From Reichenbachiella ulvae (GTDB lineage Bacteria > Bacteroidota > Bacteroidia > Cytophagales > Cyclobacteriaceae), in NCBI RefSeq assembly GCF_025833875.1, contig NZ_JAOYOD010000001.1, positions 1,612,001 through 1,676,000 on the forward strand: DNA of 64,000 nucleotides, written 5' to 3'. The notes under the pieces were generated by a model. The model saw only the letters and a program-made list of their open reading frames with translations. It was not told where the DNA came from and searched no databases. Below are positions 39,201 to 49,700 of this stretch, one piece after another (position 1 is the stretch's first letter; each line of letters starts with the position of its first letter). Position numbers and translations under genes: made by a program.

Positions 39201-39284
39201 ATCCAATTATGAAATAGCTTAGGATTTTCTTAGATTCGAACAGCGGCATACTGAGAATCAACCATTTATCAACCTGTACTAACA

Positions 39285-40352
39285 ATGAAAAAAGTAAGAA
39301 TCCTAAGCCTGGATGGCGGTGGCATACGCGGAATCATCCCTGCCACGATCATGTGCTATGTCGAAAAAAAAGCACAAGAGATCACTGACAATCCCAACCT
39401 TCGAATAGCCGATTTATTTGATTTCTCGGCGGGTACAAGTACTGGAGGAATATTGACCTGCCTCTACCTCTGCCCTGGCGAAGATCCCGAGGGACCTATA
39501 TCTAAGTTCACAGCAGAAGAAGCCCTGGACCTCTATGTGAAATATGGCTATGACATCTTTAACAAGTCCAAAGTCAAATGGTATGATCTGAAAATGATGT
39601 TTGATGCGACCCAGTATTCACCCAGAGTTCTGGAGAAATTGGCAAAGGAACGCTTTGGAGATAAGAGACTAAGTCAGCTACTCCGTCCTGCATTGATCAC
39701 CACTTACAATTTAAAAACTGAAAGCACCTTCTTCTTTTCTTCACGAGAGCCAGAAAGTAAAAAAAGGGATTTCTACCTTAGAGATGTAGCCAGATCCACT
39801 TCAGCGGCCCCCACTTATTTCCCTCCTGCCAAAATCAAGAATCTGGCGGATCCCAACCAACAAATGATCAACCTGGATGGAGGTGTATTTGCCAACAACC
39901 CAACGATGTGTGCCTATGCTGAAGTTCGGGATTCGAAATTCGGATCTCTGAAAGAACCCTCGGCTAAAAACATGCAAATCCTATCCATCGGAACCGGTGG
40001 TGGCAATCTCAAAATTAAAGGAGTCAATGACAGCCAAAAGTGGGGCATTTTGAAATGGGCAGAAAACATCCCAAATATCATGATGGACGGAAGTGCAGAC
40101 ACCGTAGCCTATGAGATCCAAAGTATCTTCAACTCGTTGGAATCGAAAGAACTCAAAGAGCAGTATCTCAGAGTAGACGTACCCGTTGAGCTTAGAGATA
40201 GCTACTCTTCGGATATGGCTGATGCCTCTAGCAAGAACATCCGAAAATTGCAGCTTGCAGCTGAACAAACCCTGAAACTGCAAAAACCAGCACTAGATCA
40301 ACTAATTGGTCTATTGGTAGAAGAGCTAAAAACAGAAAAAGCCCACACCTAA
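39285..40352 (+). CDS. Patatin-like phospholipase
   Basis: The 355-residue patatin has LSLDGGGIRGIIPA (oxyanion loop, about 7-20), the nucleophile elbow GTSTGG (about 50-55) and the catalytic aspartate in NLDGGVFANNP (about 198). It has no signal peptide or membrane helix, so it is a cytosolic acyl hydrolase, probably acting on phospholipids. It resembles CapV-type patatins, but no cyclic-nucleotide synthase is nearby, so a CBASS role is not supported. Its stop codon lies in the loop of the terminator shared with ilvC. Confidence 0.9.
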   Translation: MKKVRILSLDGGGIRGIIPATIMCYVEKKAQEITDNPNLRIADLFDFSAGTSTGGILTCLYLCPGEDPEGPISKFTAEEALDLYVKYGYDIFNKSKVKWYDLKMMFDATQYSPRVLEKLAKERFGDKRLSQLLRPALITTYNLKTESTFFFSSREPESKKRDFYLRDVARSTSAAPTYFPPAKIKNLADPNQQMINLDGGVFANNPTMCAYAEVRDSKFGSLKEPSAKNMQILSIGTGGGNLKIKGVNDSQKWGILKWAENIPNIMMDGSADTVAYEIQSIFNSLESKELKEQYLRVDVPVELRDSYSSDMADASSKNIRKLQLAAEQTLKLQKPALDQLIGLLVEELKTEKAHT

Positions 40353-40367
40353 ATGGATGTGGGCTTT
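40338..40367 (-). terminator. Terminator between patatin and ilvC (mainly serving ilvC)
   Basis: AAAGCCCACA (40338-40347) pairs with TGTGGGCTTT (40358-40367). Read leftward it ends in five Ts, so it suits ilvC. The patatin stop codon sits in the loop, so it may act for both convergent genes. Confidence 0.8.
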
Positions 40368-40390
40368 GCTAGTTTTAACTAATTAGAATA

Positions 40391-41872
40391 TTATCCTAAA
40401 GCAATTTGCTTCATGGAAGTCATCGCTTTTCTCAATCTCTGTCCAACTACTTCGATATCGTGCGTTCTCAACTTGTCGTTGATTTGAATCAAAGTCACGT
40501 TATCTACTTGTCCATCTACTGTTTCGTTGTAGTCTTTGCCGATGATGTCAGTTTCTACTTTGGTCATGAAATCAGCCAATAATGGCTTACATGCATGATC
40601 AAAAAGGTAACATCCGTACTCAGCAGTATCAGAAATCACACGGTTCATTTCGAACAATTTCTTTCTTGCAATCGTGTTAGCGATCAATGGCGTTTCGTGT
40701 AGTGACTCGTAGTAAGCAGACTCTCCTTTGATACCCGCTTCGGTCATGGTTTCGTAAGCCAGCTCTACACCCGCTCTTACCATAGCTACCATCAACAGAC
40801 CTTTGTCATAAAACTCCTGCTCAGTGATTTCTACATCAGCAGCTTCTGTTTTCTCAAAGTTCGTTTCACCCGTCAAGGCTCTCCAGTTCAACAAGTTCTT
40901 GTCATCTTCAGCCCAATCCTTCATCATTGTAGATGAAAATTCACCTGACATGATATCGTCCTGATGCTTCTGGAACAAGGGTCTCATGATGTCCTTCAAC
41001 TCTTCAGAAATCTCGAAACACTTGATCTTAGCTGGGTTAGACAATCTGTCTACCATACCAGATACACCACCATGCTTCAATGACTCTGTGATTACTTCCC
41101 ATCCATATTGGATGAACTTGGCAGCCCAACCCGCATCTACACCTTTCTCGATCATTTTGTCAAAGCAAAGGATAGATCCAGTCTGCAACAATCCACAAAG
41201 GATCGTTTGCTCTCCCATCAAATCTGATTTTACTTCTGCCACGAAAGAAGACTTCAAGCAACCTGCTCTGTGTCCACCAGTTGCTGCTGCATAAGCCTTA
41301 GCATATGCCCAACCCTTACCTTCTGGATCGTTTTCTGGGTGAACAGCGATCAATGTAGGCACACCAAACCCTCTTTGGTACTCGTGTCTCACCTCTGATC
41401 CTGGAGACTTAGGAGCCACCATGATAACAGTGATATCCTCTCTGATTTGCATTCCTTCTTCCACGATGTTGAAACCGTGAGAGTAAGAAAGTGCAGCGCC
41501 TTTTTTCATTAAAGGCATTACAGTTTCTACTACATTAGTGTGCTGCTTGTCTGGCGTCAAGTTGATCACCAAATCAGCAGAAGGAATCAACTCCTCATAA
41601 GTACCTACTGTAAATCCTGCTTCAGAAGCATTCACGAATGAAGCTCTTTTTTCGTCGATAGCTGCTTGACGAAGTGCGTAAGAAATATCCAAACCAGAAT
41701 CTCTCATGTTCAGACCCTGATTCAATCCCTGTGCACCAGCACCTACAATTACAATTTTCTTTCCTTTCAAAGCTTCAACACCATCGTTGAACTCTGAATT
41801 ATCCATAAATTCACAAACGCCCAACTGATTCAGTTGCTCTCTTAGCGGTAATGTGTTGAAATAATTTCCCAT
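40391..41872 (-). CDS. ilvC: Ketol-acid reductoisomerase (class II)
   Basis: I place the start at the ATG at 41872, because [18 protein letters not shown] aligns with the E. coli N terminus; an ATG at 41899 adds nine residues. The protein is then 493 residues, the long class II form. [32 protein letters not shown] is the NADPH-binding segment, and the two knotted helical domains follow ([33 protein letters not shown]). It makes the dihydroxy acids of isoleucine and valine synthesis. Other ilv/leu genes are not here, and an AraC regulator lies directly upstream. Confidence 0.96.
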   Translation of the reverse strand: MGNYFNTLPLREQLNQLGVCEFMDNSEFNDGVEALKGKKIVIVGAGAQGLNQGLNMRDSGLDISYALRQAAIDEKRASFVNASEAGFTVGTYEELIPSADLVINLTPDKQHTNVVETVMPLMKKGAALSYSHGFNIVEEGMQIREDITVIMVAPKSPGSEVRHEYQRGFGVPTLIAVHPENDPEGKGWAYAKAYAAATGGHRAGCLKSSFVAEVKSDLMGEQTILCGLLQTGSILCFDKMIEKGVDAGWAAKFIQYGWEVITESLKHGGVSGMVDRLSNPAKIKCFEISEELKDIMRPLFQKHQDDIMSGEFSSTMMKDWAEDDKNLLNWRALTGETNFEKTEAADVEITEQEFYDKGLLMVAMVRAGVELAYETMTEAGIKGESAYYESLHETPLIANTIARKKLFEMNRVISDTAEYGCYLFDHACKPLLADFMTKVETDIIGKDYNETVDGQVDNVTLIQINDKLRTHDIEVVGQRLRKAMTSMKQIALG

Positions 41873-41962
41873 GTATTTGAAGATTTTATATTGTCCCATT
41901 ATAAACTATGACACAAAAGTGAACATTAAGCGCAATACTACTATGGTGATAATGAGAAAAGT

Positions 41963-42847
41963 TTAGGTACTTTTCAACGATTCGTCTCGATAGGCATTGG
42001 GAGTCTGCCCAGTAAATTTCTTGAAAAACTTGCTAAAGTAGGACTGATCTTTAAAACCCAGCTGTAGGGATATTTGAGAGACAGACAAGTCCGTATGCTT
42101 CAAAAGACGCTTAATTTCAAGCACTTGCTTATCAAAAACCAATTCCTTAGAGGTTTTACCCGTCAATAACTTCACCGTATGGGTCAAATGATTCTCTGTC
42201 ACATTGAGCATATCGGCATATTCCTTCACGCTCAAATTCAATTGGTATTTTTCCTCGATCAATTCACGAAATCGCTTCACCATCAGATGCCCCTTTCCTT
42301 TTTCTACTGCCAGTTGCTCATGTGGATACAAGCGCTCACAAGTGTTCAAAATCAAATCCAAAAGCGAATTGGCAAACTCTTGGCTCCCCTCCTGTTCCAT
42401 CACCTCACAGCCCTTTTTGAACAAGCTAATAAGGAAATCAACGTCACTTGAATTGGTTAAGGACAAAGGCGGATTTTCCTGCTTCAGATTGAAGAAAAAC
42501 GGGTATTCTAGGAGCTTGTTCTTATTGCTGCGATCGAGGAGATAAAACTCTGCAGTGAAAAGAAAAATGTAACCCGCTATGTCCTTAGATAGCTCCAGCT
42601 TATGCGCCTGCCCTGGACTCAAAAAGAAAACACAAGGTGGTTTGACCACATATTCATTGCTATCGATCACATGAATCCCAGATCCCTGTGTCAGGAACAA
42701 TACTTCGAAAAAATCATGCCTATGAGGGTATTGCACCTCGAAATGTCGATTGGCATCAAACACCTCTACTTGATATGGGAATTTCGAGCCCGCGATGGGC
42801 TTGAATTTATCCAGACTATAGATCGGTATTCCTTTCGATTCAGACAT
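41963..42847 (-). CDS. AraC-family transcriptional regulator
   Basis: A 294-residue regulator with an N-terminal cupin-like sensing domain (about 25-150, HRHDFFEVLFLTQGSGIHVID). The C-terminal double helix-turn-helix spans about 190-290 (LSVKEYADMLNVTENHLTHTVKLLTGKTS, then SQISLQLGFKDQSYFSKFFKKFTGQTPNAYR). The sensed molecule is unknown. It lies upstream of ilvC on the same strand with a 90-base gap to the ilvC start, and control of ilvC is possible but not shown. Confidence 0.93.
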   Translation of the reverse strand: MSESKGIPIYSLDKFKPIAGSKFPYQVEVFDANRHFEVQYPHRHDFFEVLFLTQGSGIHVIDSNEYVVKPPCVFFLSPGQAHKLELSKDIAGYIFLFTAEFYLLDRSNKNKLLEYPFFFNLKQENPPLSLTNSSDVDFLISLFKKGCEVMEQEGSQEFANSLLDLILNTCERLYPHEQLAVEKGKGHLMVKRFRELIEEKYQLNLSVKEYADMLNVTENHLTHTVKLLTGKTSKELVFDKQVLEIKRLLKHTDLSVSQISLQLGFKDQSYFSKFFKKFTGQTPNAYRDESLKST

Positions 42848-42899
42848 GACTCAAAAATAGCCAGAAAAGAATTTTAAGGCGATCATGCATGCACTCTTA

Positions 42900-44840
42900 T
42901 TACGAACTGCGCTTAAAGATCAAAGACACTTTGTTCCAGTCGGCAGCTGCATTGATCACTTTTCTGAATTCCTCGAACCGATTCAGAGGGAAGTATATCT
43001 GATTGTAATATTCTGATATCTCGATATAGAGCTGATTGTCCTTGATTTCATAACTAGACACAAACTGGTAGATGACGCGATCTCCTTCCCTCACCACATC
43101 ATTCATGTTGATGCTTTCAAGATTCTGAATAGAATAGCCCTTGGGCAAGTCCACCACGATCTCTCTAAAGTAGCTTCTGTTACTCACATTCTCTACTGGA
43201 AACTTTCTTTCCTTCTCCTGATACAATTGAGATTGGGGCCCGATCAATTCGCCCACTTTTAGTATGAAATTCGGGCCGGCCCGTTCGATAAAACCTTCTG
43301 TATCGAACGCTGCACTAATCACAAACGGCTCCATCCAGGCATCATAGTTATCGTTTAACTCACTCACTTCTACCTTTTCGATTTTGGCTTCTTGCGAAAT
43401 ATATCGAACCATTTCATCCAGCATTTGATCTTTCCTTTCCTGATCCATCCAGCTTATCGCCGATTTCAAGAAGCCAGCCTGATTACCTACAAAAGCCTGA
43501 TCAACCTGCACTTTCGTACTGGAAAAATCATCCGAAATTTGTACTTTGATATCCAAATTGTTCTGATCGGTGAGATAGTTCTGCTCTGGGATATAATCCA
43601 CTCTCGTGACTGGATATACAAAATCCTGAATCTTGGTAGGTTTAATGAACAAGGCATAAGTAGCCGTTAATTCCCCTGGTATCAAGCCCAAACGACAATT
43701 GACTGCAGAGGGAGACATGTATTGCTTAGTCTTTGGCAAATACATCAAAAAATCATTCAGGTAGCTCCAGGAATCAAAGTCTTCATTGAACCGAGTTTGC
43801 GTTCGGTCGGATGTCACTACAATCTCATAATCCACCCCTAGCTGTTTGGCTATACCCACAAACAGTTTGAGAAAAGCCCGCTCATGAGCTGTTCCGTTGG
43901 TCAATAAAAACTCCAGGTCAGCTGGTGCATTCTTGTCTGCGTAGTACTTGTTCTTGACTACATGTTCGAGCAGTCTAAATCGGTCGATAGCTGAAAGGTT
44001 AGATGGATTATTCTCATCAAGTAGCTTTTTAAGCAGTTTTGTCTCTGACTTAGAATAATCAATGGCTGATTCGTAAATCCTCTTTCCTGCATCTGGATAG
44101 GTATTCAATCGCTTTCTACCTGCATTGCTATTGTAGGCCAATTTGAAATCAATTCTTTTTTCCATTGCCTCCCCACCAGAAAACTCCTCAGATACAAACT
44201 CAGGAATACTCTCCATACTGAGCTCATACTCATTTACCGTTTCCGAAGTATCCACTTGCTGTACACTTAGAGAATCATTGATCGTTTGGAATTCGAACTC
44301 CATATTTTCAGGACATCTTAATCCAAAATCAAATTGCTTCACAGGGTAAGGAAACTGAATGTTTAAATTCTCAAATACAGAACCATTTACTCTTTTGACA
44401 TATCTATATTCAATTTCACTACCGATTTCTGCCCCCTCCACAGCAAATATTCGATAACCGCTATCCTTCGTTTCGTCCTTCACCTCCTTGACATCATTTT
44501 GATCAAGACTGGTAGTCTTACCAGAGGCAGAGATGGTTCTAGATTGAATATCCAGGACATCAATCACATTGGTCATCGGGATGTAAATTTTGTTTTTGCT
44601 TTGCAAGGCCTCCTCATTGTTCACCTTGGCGATTTCGTGGTAGGTGATATCACAAACAAAACTTCCTTTGTCATCATACTTATAATCATAGTGCACCGCT
44701 CTATACATGTAATACAAGGGGTATTCTTGCTCGTCTACAGCTAGATCATAGGGCTTGCGATTCTTTTCCCATTCGCTTTGGGCTTGAACCAAAACAAAAG
44801 AAAAAAGCAGGATAATAAGTAATGAAAAGCGTTGTAACAT
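42900..44840 (-). CDS. DUF3857/transglutaminase-fold protein lacking the catalytic triad
   Basis: A 646-residue exported protein (signal peptide ending VLVQAQ). DUF3857 occupies about 45-230 and a transglutaminase-like core about 280-385. The catalytic residues are gone. Where the paralogue next door has GDCKD, this one reads NGTAHERA with Ala near 318. The expected histidine strand reads LNDFLMYLP, and the Asp strand reads YMSPSAV. It is therefore probably a non-enzymatic partner or binding protein. It follows its intact paralogue by 3 bases in a leftward operon. Confidence 0.85.
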   Translation of the reverse strand: MLQRFSLLIILLFSFVLVQAQSEWEKNRKPYDLAVDEQEYPLYYMYRAVHYDYKYDDKGSFVCDITYHEIAKVNNEEALQSKNKIYIPMTNVIDVLDIQSRTISASGKTTSLDQNDVKEVKDETKDSGYRIFAVEGAEIGSEIEYRYVKRVNGSVFENLNIQFPYPVKQFDFGLRCPENMEFEFQTINDSLSVQQVDTSETVNEYELSMESIPEFVSEEFSGGEAMEKRIDFKLAYNSNAGRKRLNTYPDAGKRIYESAIDYSKSETKLLKKLLDENNPSNLSAIDRFRLLEHVVKNKYYADKNAPADLEFLLTNGTAHERAFLKLFVGIAKQLGVDYEIVVTSDRTQTRFNEDFDSWSYLNDFLMYLPKTKQYMSPSAVNCRLGLIPGELTATYALFIKPTKIQDFVYPVTRVDYIPEQNYLTDQNNLDIKVQISDDFSSTKVQVDQAFVGNQAGFLKSAISWMDQERKDQMLDEMVRYISQEAKIEKVEVSELNDNYDAWMEPFVISAAFDTEGFIERAGPNFILKVGELIGPQSQLYQEKERKFPVENVSNRSYFREIVVDLPKGYSIQNLESINMNDVVREGDRVIYQFVSSYEIKDNQLYIEISEYYNQIYFPLNRFEEFRKVINAAADWNKVSLIFKRSS

Positions 44841-44843
44841 AAA

Positions 44844-46796
44844 TCAATTGGTTAGTTTCAAAACTGTAGTATTTCTTAATTGGTTGGCATAGGCTGAGAT
44901 GGCATTGTTCCAGCTTTCGAATCGATCTGGTGATATAATGAGCGTATTCACATAAAAAGTCTTGGTACAAACTATTTCACCCTCTTTCAATTCATAGCCG
45001 ATATCATAACCAAACTCATCCGTTTCAAGCTGAGAATTTTCTGGAAGATAAGTCACCTCATAGCCCTCAGGAACTTCGAATACTGTGACCGAACGGTTCA
45101 CATACTGGTAGTCATTCTCTAGTGCCGAACTTCTGTTTTGTATAAAGTCGGCAGAAGCACTTTTGTCCAGACACAAATTAACATAGGTCTCACCCATCAA
45201 TGAGTTGGTATAGTCCGCAATATTGAATTCGTAATCAATTGTAATCGGCTTGCTCAATTCCGAAAGCCCCTCTATTTCATAACTATCCAGTAAAAACTTA
45301 TTACTTCCTTTACTCAACAAGCGTTGGAGATACTTCTCCTCTCCTTTTTGAGTCTTTTGATTGAGCTTATACGAATTGGCGACCTGAACCAGGCCTGTCA
45401 ATGAAAGGCGGCCTTCACCATACAATACACCATCCTGCAAGCGCACATAGACCGTATCAATCATCAAATTTTTCTCCTTGGGAATCACTGGCACTTCCAG
45501 AATTTCATATTCCTCTTTGCCTTTACTCACCAGGGCTTCCTTCCCTTGAATCATACTCGTAAGGTAACCGAGCGGAGTAAATCCCCCTGTGGCATCCAGG
45601 TAGACCAACTCGTCCCCTAGCTCCACACTGGCAATCATATGATTGTCGACCGAAGGGCTGGCAAGTTCTGAATACCTGTAAGGTAAGTCTCTACTACCAA
45701 TCCATGTATAGTAGGATTCTAATCCCACACTTCTTAGCATGGATACCAGTAGACTGGACATATCCTTGCAGTCTCCATATCTCTTGCTCAAAACATAATC
45801 TGACGAATGAGGAATAAAACCTCTCATTCCCTGCTCAAAAGCAATGTACCTAACATTGCCCTGCACCCATTCGAATATCTTTTGGACTTTTTCGTAATCG
45901 CTTTCAGTCCCATCCAACAGAGAATTTGAAAGTGTCTTTACCGCCTCACTTACTTCGAGAGTGTCAACAAAAGTCCTATACCAGGCATGTAAGTCATCTA
46001 AATCTGCAAGCACCTGAGTCACCTTTCCATCCTTATCAGCATAAGAGGCAATGTTGACATGGATCATCGGACATAAGTAGCTGAATGATGGACTGCCCTC
46101 ATCCATTTTGATTTTGTCCAGATTTTCGGCACTGTACTCAATGACCTTTTGTCCCTCGTCATTTACATATTCTTTAAGGTTGTATTCAAATTCCGGACTC
46201 AAACCGGGGTTTTCATAAACCTCATGTCGCAGCTCAATTCCCTTATCAGCTACGATGGTAAACTTGATCTTCTCAATTGGCATATGAGACATAAAGAAAT
46301 AGGAGCTGAGCAAGTGAGGATCTGAAATCTGACGGGTGTATTTGTTTACTATCTTGGCACCTTCGACCAATTGGGGATAGTTAAAGCTGATCCATTCTGT
46401 ATCGTCATAAAACACATATGAATCTTTATCGAAGGATCTTTTAAACTCCTCCACTTCATACTTCTTGTACTTCTTTTTGAATGGCACGAGACTATAGGCC
46501 TCAATCTCATCCACATAGGAAAAAGAATGACTATACACACGATCCTTCGACCAGGCTACAGGATTATTGAGAATGATGATTTCTTGAAACTCAGTAGATT
46601 CTATCAAAAGCGAATCGCCAGAGTTAACCACCCTCAGTTCACGCCACATCTCGGTCACCACTGCATTTTCATTAGGATATCGGGTTCGGTAGTCATTCAA
46701 CTCTTCCTCGGATGTATAAAAATCCGCTGAGCTATCTATGGCTTGAGCACTAAAACCACAAAGCAACCATAAGCCTATGAATATCCTTCTTCTCAT
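44844..46796 (-). CDS. DUF3857 and transglutaminase-like domain protein (catalytic triad intact)
   Basis: With the start at ATG 46796 (MRRRIFIGLWLLCGFSAQA, a signal peptide) the protein has 650 residues and begins 1 base after the upstream stop. The longer frame to 46856 would overlap that gene and hide the signal peptide. DUF3857 is at about 45-240. The transglutaminase core follows with Cys343 in KRYGDCKDMSSLL, a histidine in SVDNHMIASV and Asp in YLDATGG. Such proteins are periplasmic and may cross-link or cut peptides or isopeptides, with no known substrate. It is flanked by a giant MORN-like protein and a dead paralogue. Confidence 0.87.
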   Translation of the reverse strand: MRRRIFIGLWLLCGFSAQAIDSSADFYTSEEELNDYRTRYPNENAVVTEMWRELRVVNSGDSLLIESTEFQEIIILNNPVAWSKDRVYSHSFSYVDEIEAYSLVPFKKKYKKYEVEEFKRSFDKDSYVFYDDTEWISFNYPQLVEGAKIVNKYTRQISDPHLLSSYFFMSHMPIEKIKFTIVADKGIELRHEVYENPGLSPEFEYNLKEYVNDEGQKVIEYSAENLDKIKMDEGSPSFSYLCPMIHVNIASYADKDGKVTQVLADLDDLHAWYRTFVDTLEVSEAVKTLSNSLLDGTESDYEKVQKIFEWVQGNVRYIAFEQGMRGFIPHSSDYVLSKRYGDCKDMSSLLVSMLRSVGLESYYTWIGSRDLPYRYSELASPSVDNHMIASVELGDELVYLDATGGFTPLGYLTSMIQGKEALVSKGKEEYEILEVPVIPKEKNLMIDTVYVRLQDGVLYGEGRLSLTGLVQVANSYKLNQKTQKGEEKYLQRLLSKGSNKFLLDSYEIEGLSELSKPITIDYEFNIADYTNSLMGETYVNLCLDKSASADFIQNRSSALENDYQYVNRSVTVFEVPEGYEVTYLPENSQLETDEFGYDIGYELKEGEIVCTKTFYVNTLIISPDRFESWNNAISAYANQLRNTTVLKLTN

Positions 46797-46797
46797 A

Positions 46798-49700
46798 CTA
46801 ATACTCCACATCATTCCAATAGTAGGTTTTATAAACCAACTTGCCCTGACCATCATACACTTTATGCCAACCTTGCTTGTTTCCGTTGACCCAATTTACC
46901 TCCTCTTTCAAACGCCCATTCTCATGGTACATCTTTTCTGTTCCATTTTTGTAATCTTCATGATATGGAACCTCGAGCATTTTCTTACCAGATGGCCAAA
47001 ATTTCTCAGTTAAACCTTCTGAACGTCCTTCTTCATAGCGATAAACTGCATACAATTGACCGTTCTCATAATAGTGCTGTGAAGCCCCGTGATAAATACC
47101 TTTTTTGTATTGCTGCACAACAGAAACCTGGCCATCGGCATAAAAGGCCTTTATTTCCTCATCTTTCTGAGGATCCAAAAATATAGAATCACATAGCGTA
47201 TTTTGATCAGTCAAATACTGGTAGGCATAAGGCTCAGATTCCACATTGTAATATTTAACCAATTGCAATGCACCGCTTGGCCCATAGTACTTTCTAGCCC
47301 CAACCAAATCATCAGCATAATACTCACTTTCAACATGAACTTGTCCTGATCGGTAGTAAGACACTCCTTTGCCCTGTCTGTTCCCATTGAGATAAGAATC
47401 CACAGATTCGAGCTGACCATTATCATAGTAGTATTTCCAATCACCGTGTCGTTCATCGTCTAGATAAGTGCCTTCTACATCCACCTGCCCTTTGTAATCA
47501 TAGTGCGTATATTTTTGGAGTAGGCTTCCTTCCATGCTGTATTCAGAAGATTTTCGACCCGAATTATTATAGTAGGTGATTTCGTTTACATCTATCCCGC
47601 ACTTCTTTTCAGACTTTTTAAACACACTACCCGAAGCTCGCAGTTCTTTGTAGGCTTTACCTGACCTTGGAATCGTCTCAGTTTGAACTTCCTTTCCCAG
47701 GCTATCATATTTAACAAAACCTATGAGTGTACCGTCTTTATATATATCCTTGGAATAAAGCTTGCCCTGTGGACCGTAATATTTGGATTCACCATTCAAT
47801 TCCACTCCTCCTTCGTAGGCAGTCAGAGCCTTGATCGTACCGTCTGAATAAAACTCTCTCCAATACTGCTGAATGTTTCCATCTTTCACCCAACCTTCTT
47901 GCTTCACATTTCCATTTGGGTAGTAGTTTCGATAATATCCATTCAGTTGTCCTTCTTCAAAATATCCATCAGTAACCTTATTGCCATTCTCATCAAATTC
48001 CTGATAGGCTCCATGCCATTTGCCATCTAGCATGTTACCCTGTTCCTCAATCACACCATTAGGAAAATATTCTGTATAAGGTCCATTGATCTCTCCTTGT
48101 GTCAACCGCCCCTTTCCAAGTAGTTTTCCAGATGCATAATAGGTTTCATAGGGCATATTTCCTTCTGGATCGCTGGCTTCATAAATAAGGCTACCATCCT
48201 TTCCATAAAAAGCGTACTCAACCAACGCATCCTTTTCGAACCTTCTTTTGCTATGCAGCTTGCCATCGATATCGTACCAGGCTTCTTGTCCATCTAGCGC
48301 CCCTTCCTCATCGTACTGCTGCTCTTTCAACAGCTCACCATTTCTGTAGTAGTAAAGCCATTGCCCTACTTTCAGCCCCTCTTTGTAGGCACCCCTTGCA
48401 CTTAACTGCCCATTATCAAAATAGATTTCCCAGGGACCATTCATTTCATCTGTTTTGTATTGTCCGATCTCATAGGTACTACCATCCGGATAATAACGCT
48501 TGTACGCTCCCTCTACAACATCTGCTGAATAGATGAACTCTTGATCAATTTGACCATTCTTGTAATACCTGATATATGGACCATTCAAGTCACCATCTGC
48601 CACCTGATACTTGACTTTTAGCTCTCCTGTTTCGTAATAGACTTCACCTTGACCTGTACCGACTCCATCCACATAAGGATATTTTTCACTCAAAGCACCA
48701 CATGGATGGTACCATCTCCAGAAATCTACGATATCCCCCTTCTCATAACTTCCTTTTGAGACTACATCACCTTCTTCCGAATAATTCACTACTTCTCCTA
48801 CTAACTCACCATCGATATTGTAATGCTCCTCTTTCTTCAGCTGTCCGTCATCATAGTAGTAGAACCAATCCCCAGATTTATACCCGGGTTTATGATACCA
48901 ACCTTTGGCTTGTAGCCTTCCATTGGGATGATAAAACTCAAAAGGCCCCACATTGTTTCCTTCCTGATCCTCATTACCGATAGCCTGAAGACTCTTGTCC
49001 GAGTAATACCAATGAGAATATTGAGCCGTGCTGTCCTGAACTGTACGGACATTAACTTTTCGATTGGCATCCAGTTTTTCGTTAGCGATTTCGATCCAGG
49101 CATCTTTTTCTTTCTGATGTTTTTCCAGCCATTGATCGATCTCATCTTTGTTGGCAGAGGATAACATGAAGTAGACATAAGCATCCGTCAACTCCTCCTT
49201 GGCTATTTTTTCAAGGAAGGGGACGTAGAAATTCATCCAAAAATCATCCGTTCTTGACACATATTTCAGCGAATTGATAAGCAGTTCACACTGCTGCGCC
49301 ACAGGAACTTCAAAATCCACCTTTGATTGATAACGATCATCCAAAGCAGCCTTGGATTTCATCAAGTCATCATAGTATTGAAAAAGCTCATTATCGATGG
49401 ATAAACTAAGGTTATTTTCTTCTCTATACGCATCGCTCACCAAATCATTGATCCTGACCAATGCCCAATTCTGATCAGGGTTGATCGCCAAATAGATCAA
49501 AAAACTCATAACGGCCTTTGTTCTTTGGTTGCTTTGAGATAGAATATTACCCATAACCTGATGGGCACTTGAATAGTAGGGATTCAATGTCAAAACTTCT
49601 TGAAATTTGCCAATGGCTTCCTCATATTTCCCTTGACGATATAGACCAAAACCTGTATTGTAAATCAAAGAATGATCATAAGGGTAGAATTGCCGCCCCT

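Noticed and set aside
39285..40352. CBASS effector (CapV-type patatin)
   Set aside because: No CD-NTase, Cap2/Cap3 or other defence gene lies nearby; its neighbours are a RetSat-like oxidoreductase and ilvC.
37605..40352. Carotenoid biosynthesis cluster
   Set aside because: Only one phytoene-desaturase-fold protein is present, of the RetSat type; no crtB, crtY or crtZ-like gene is nearby.
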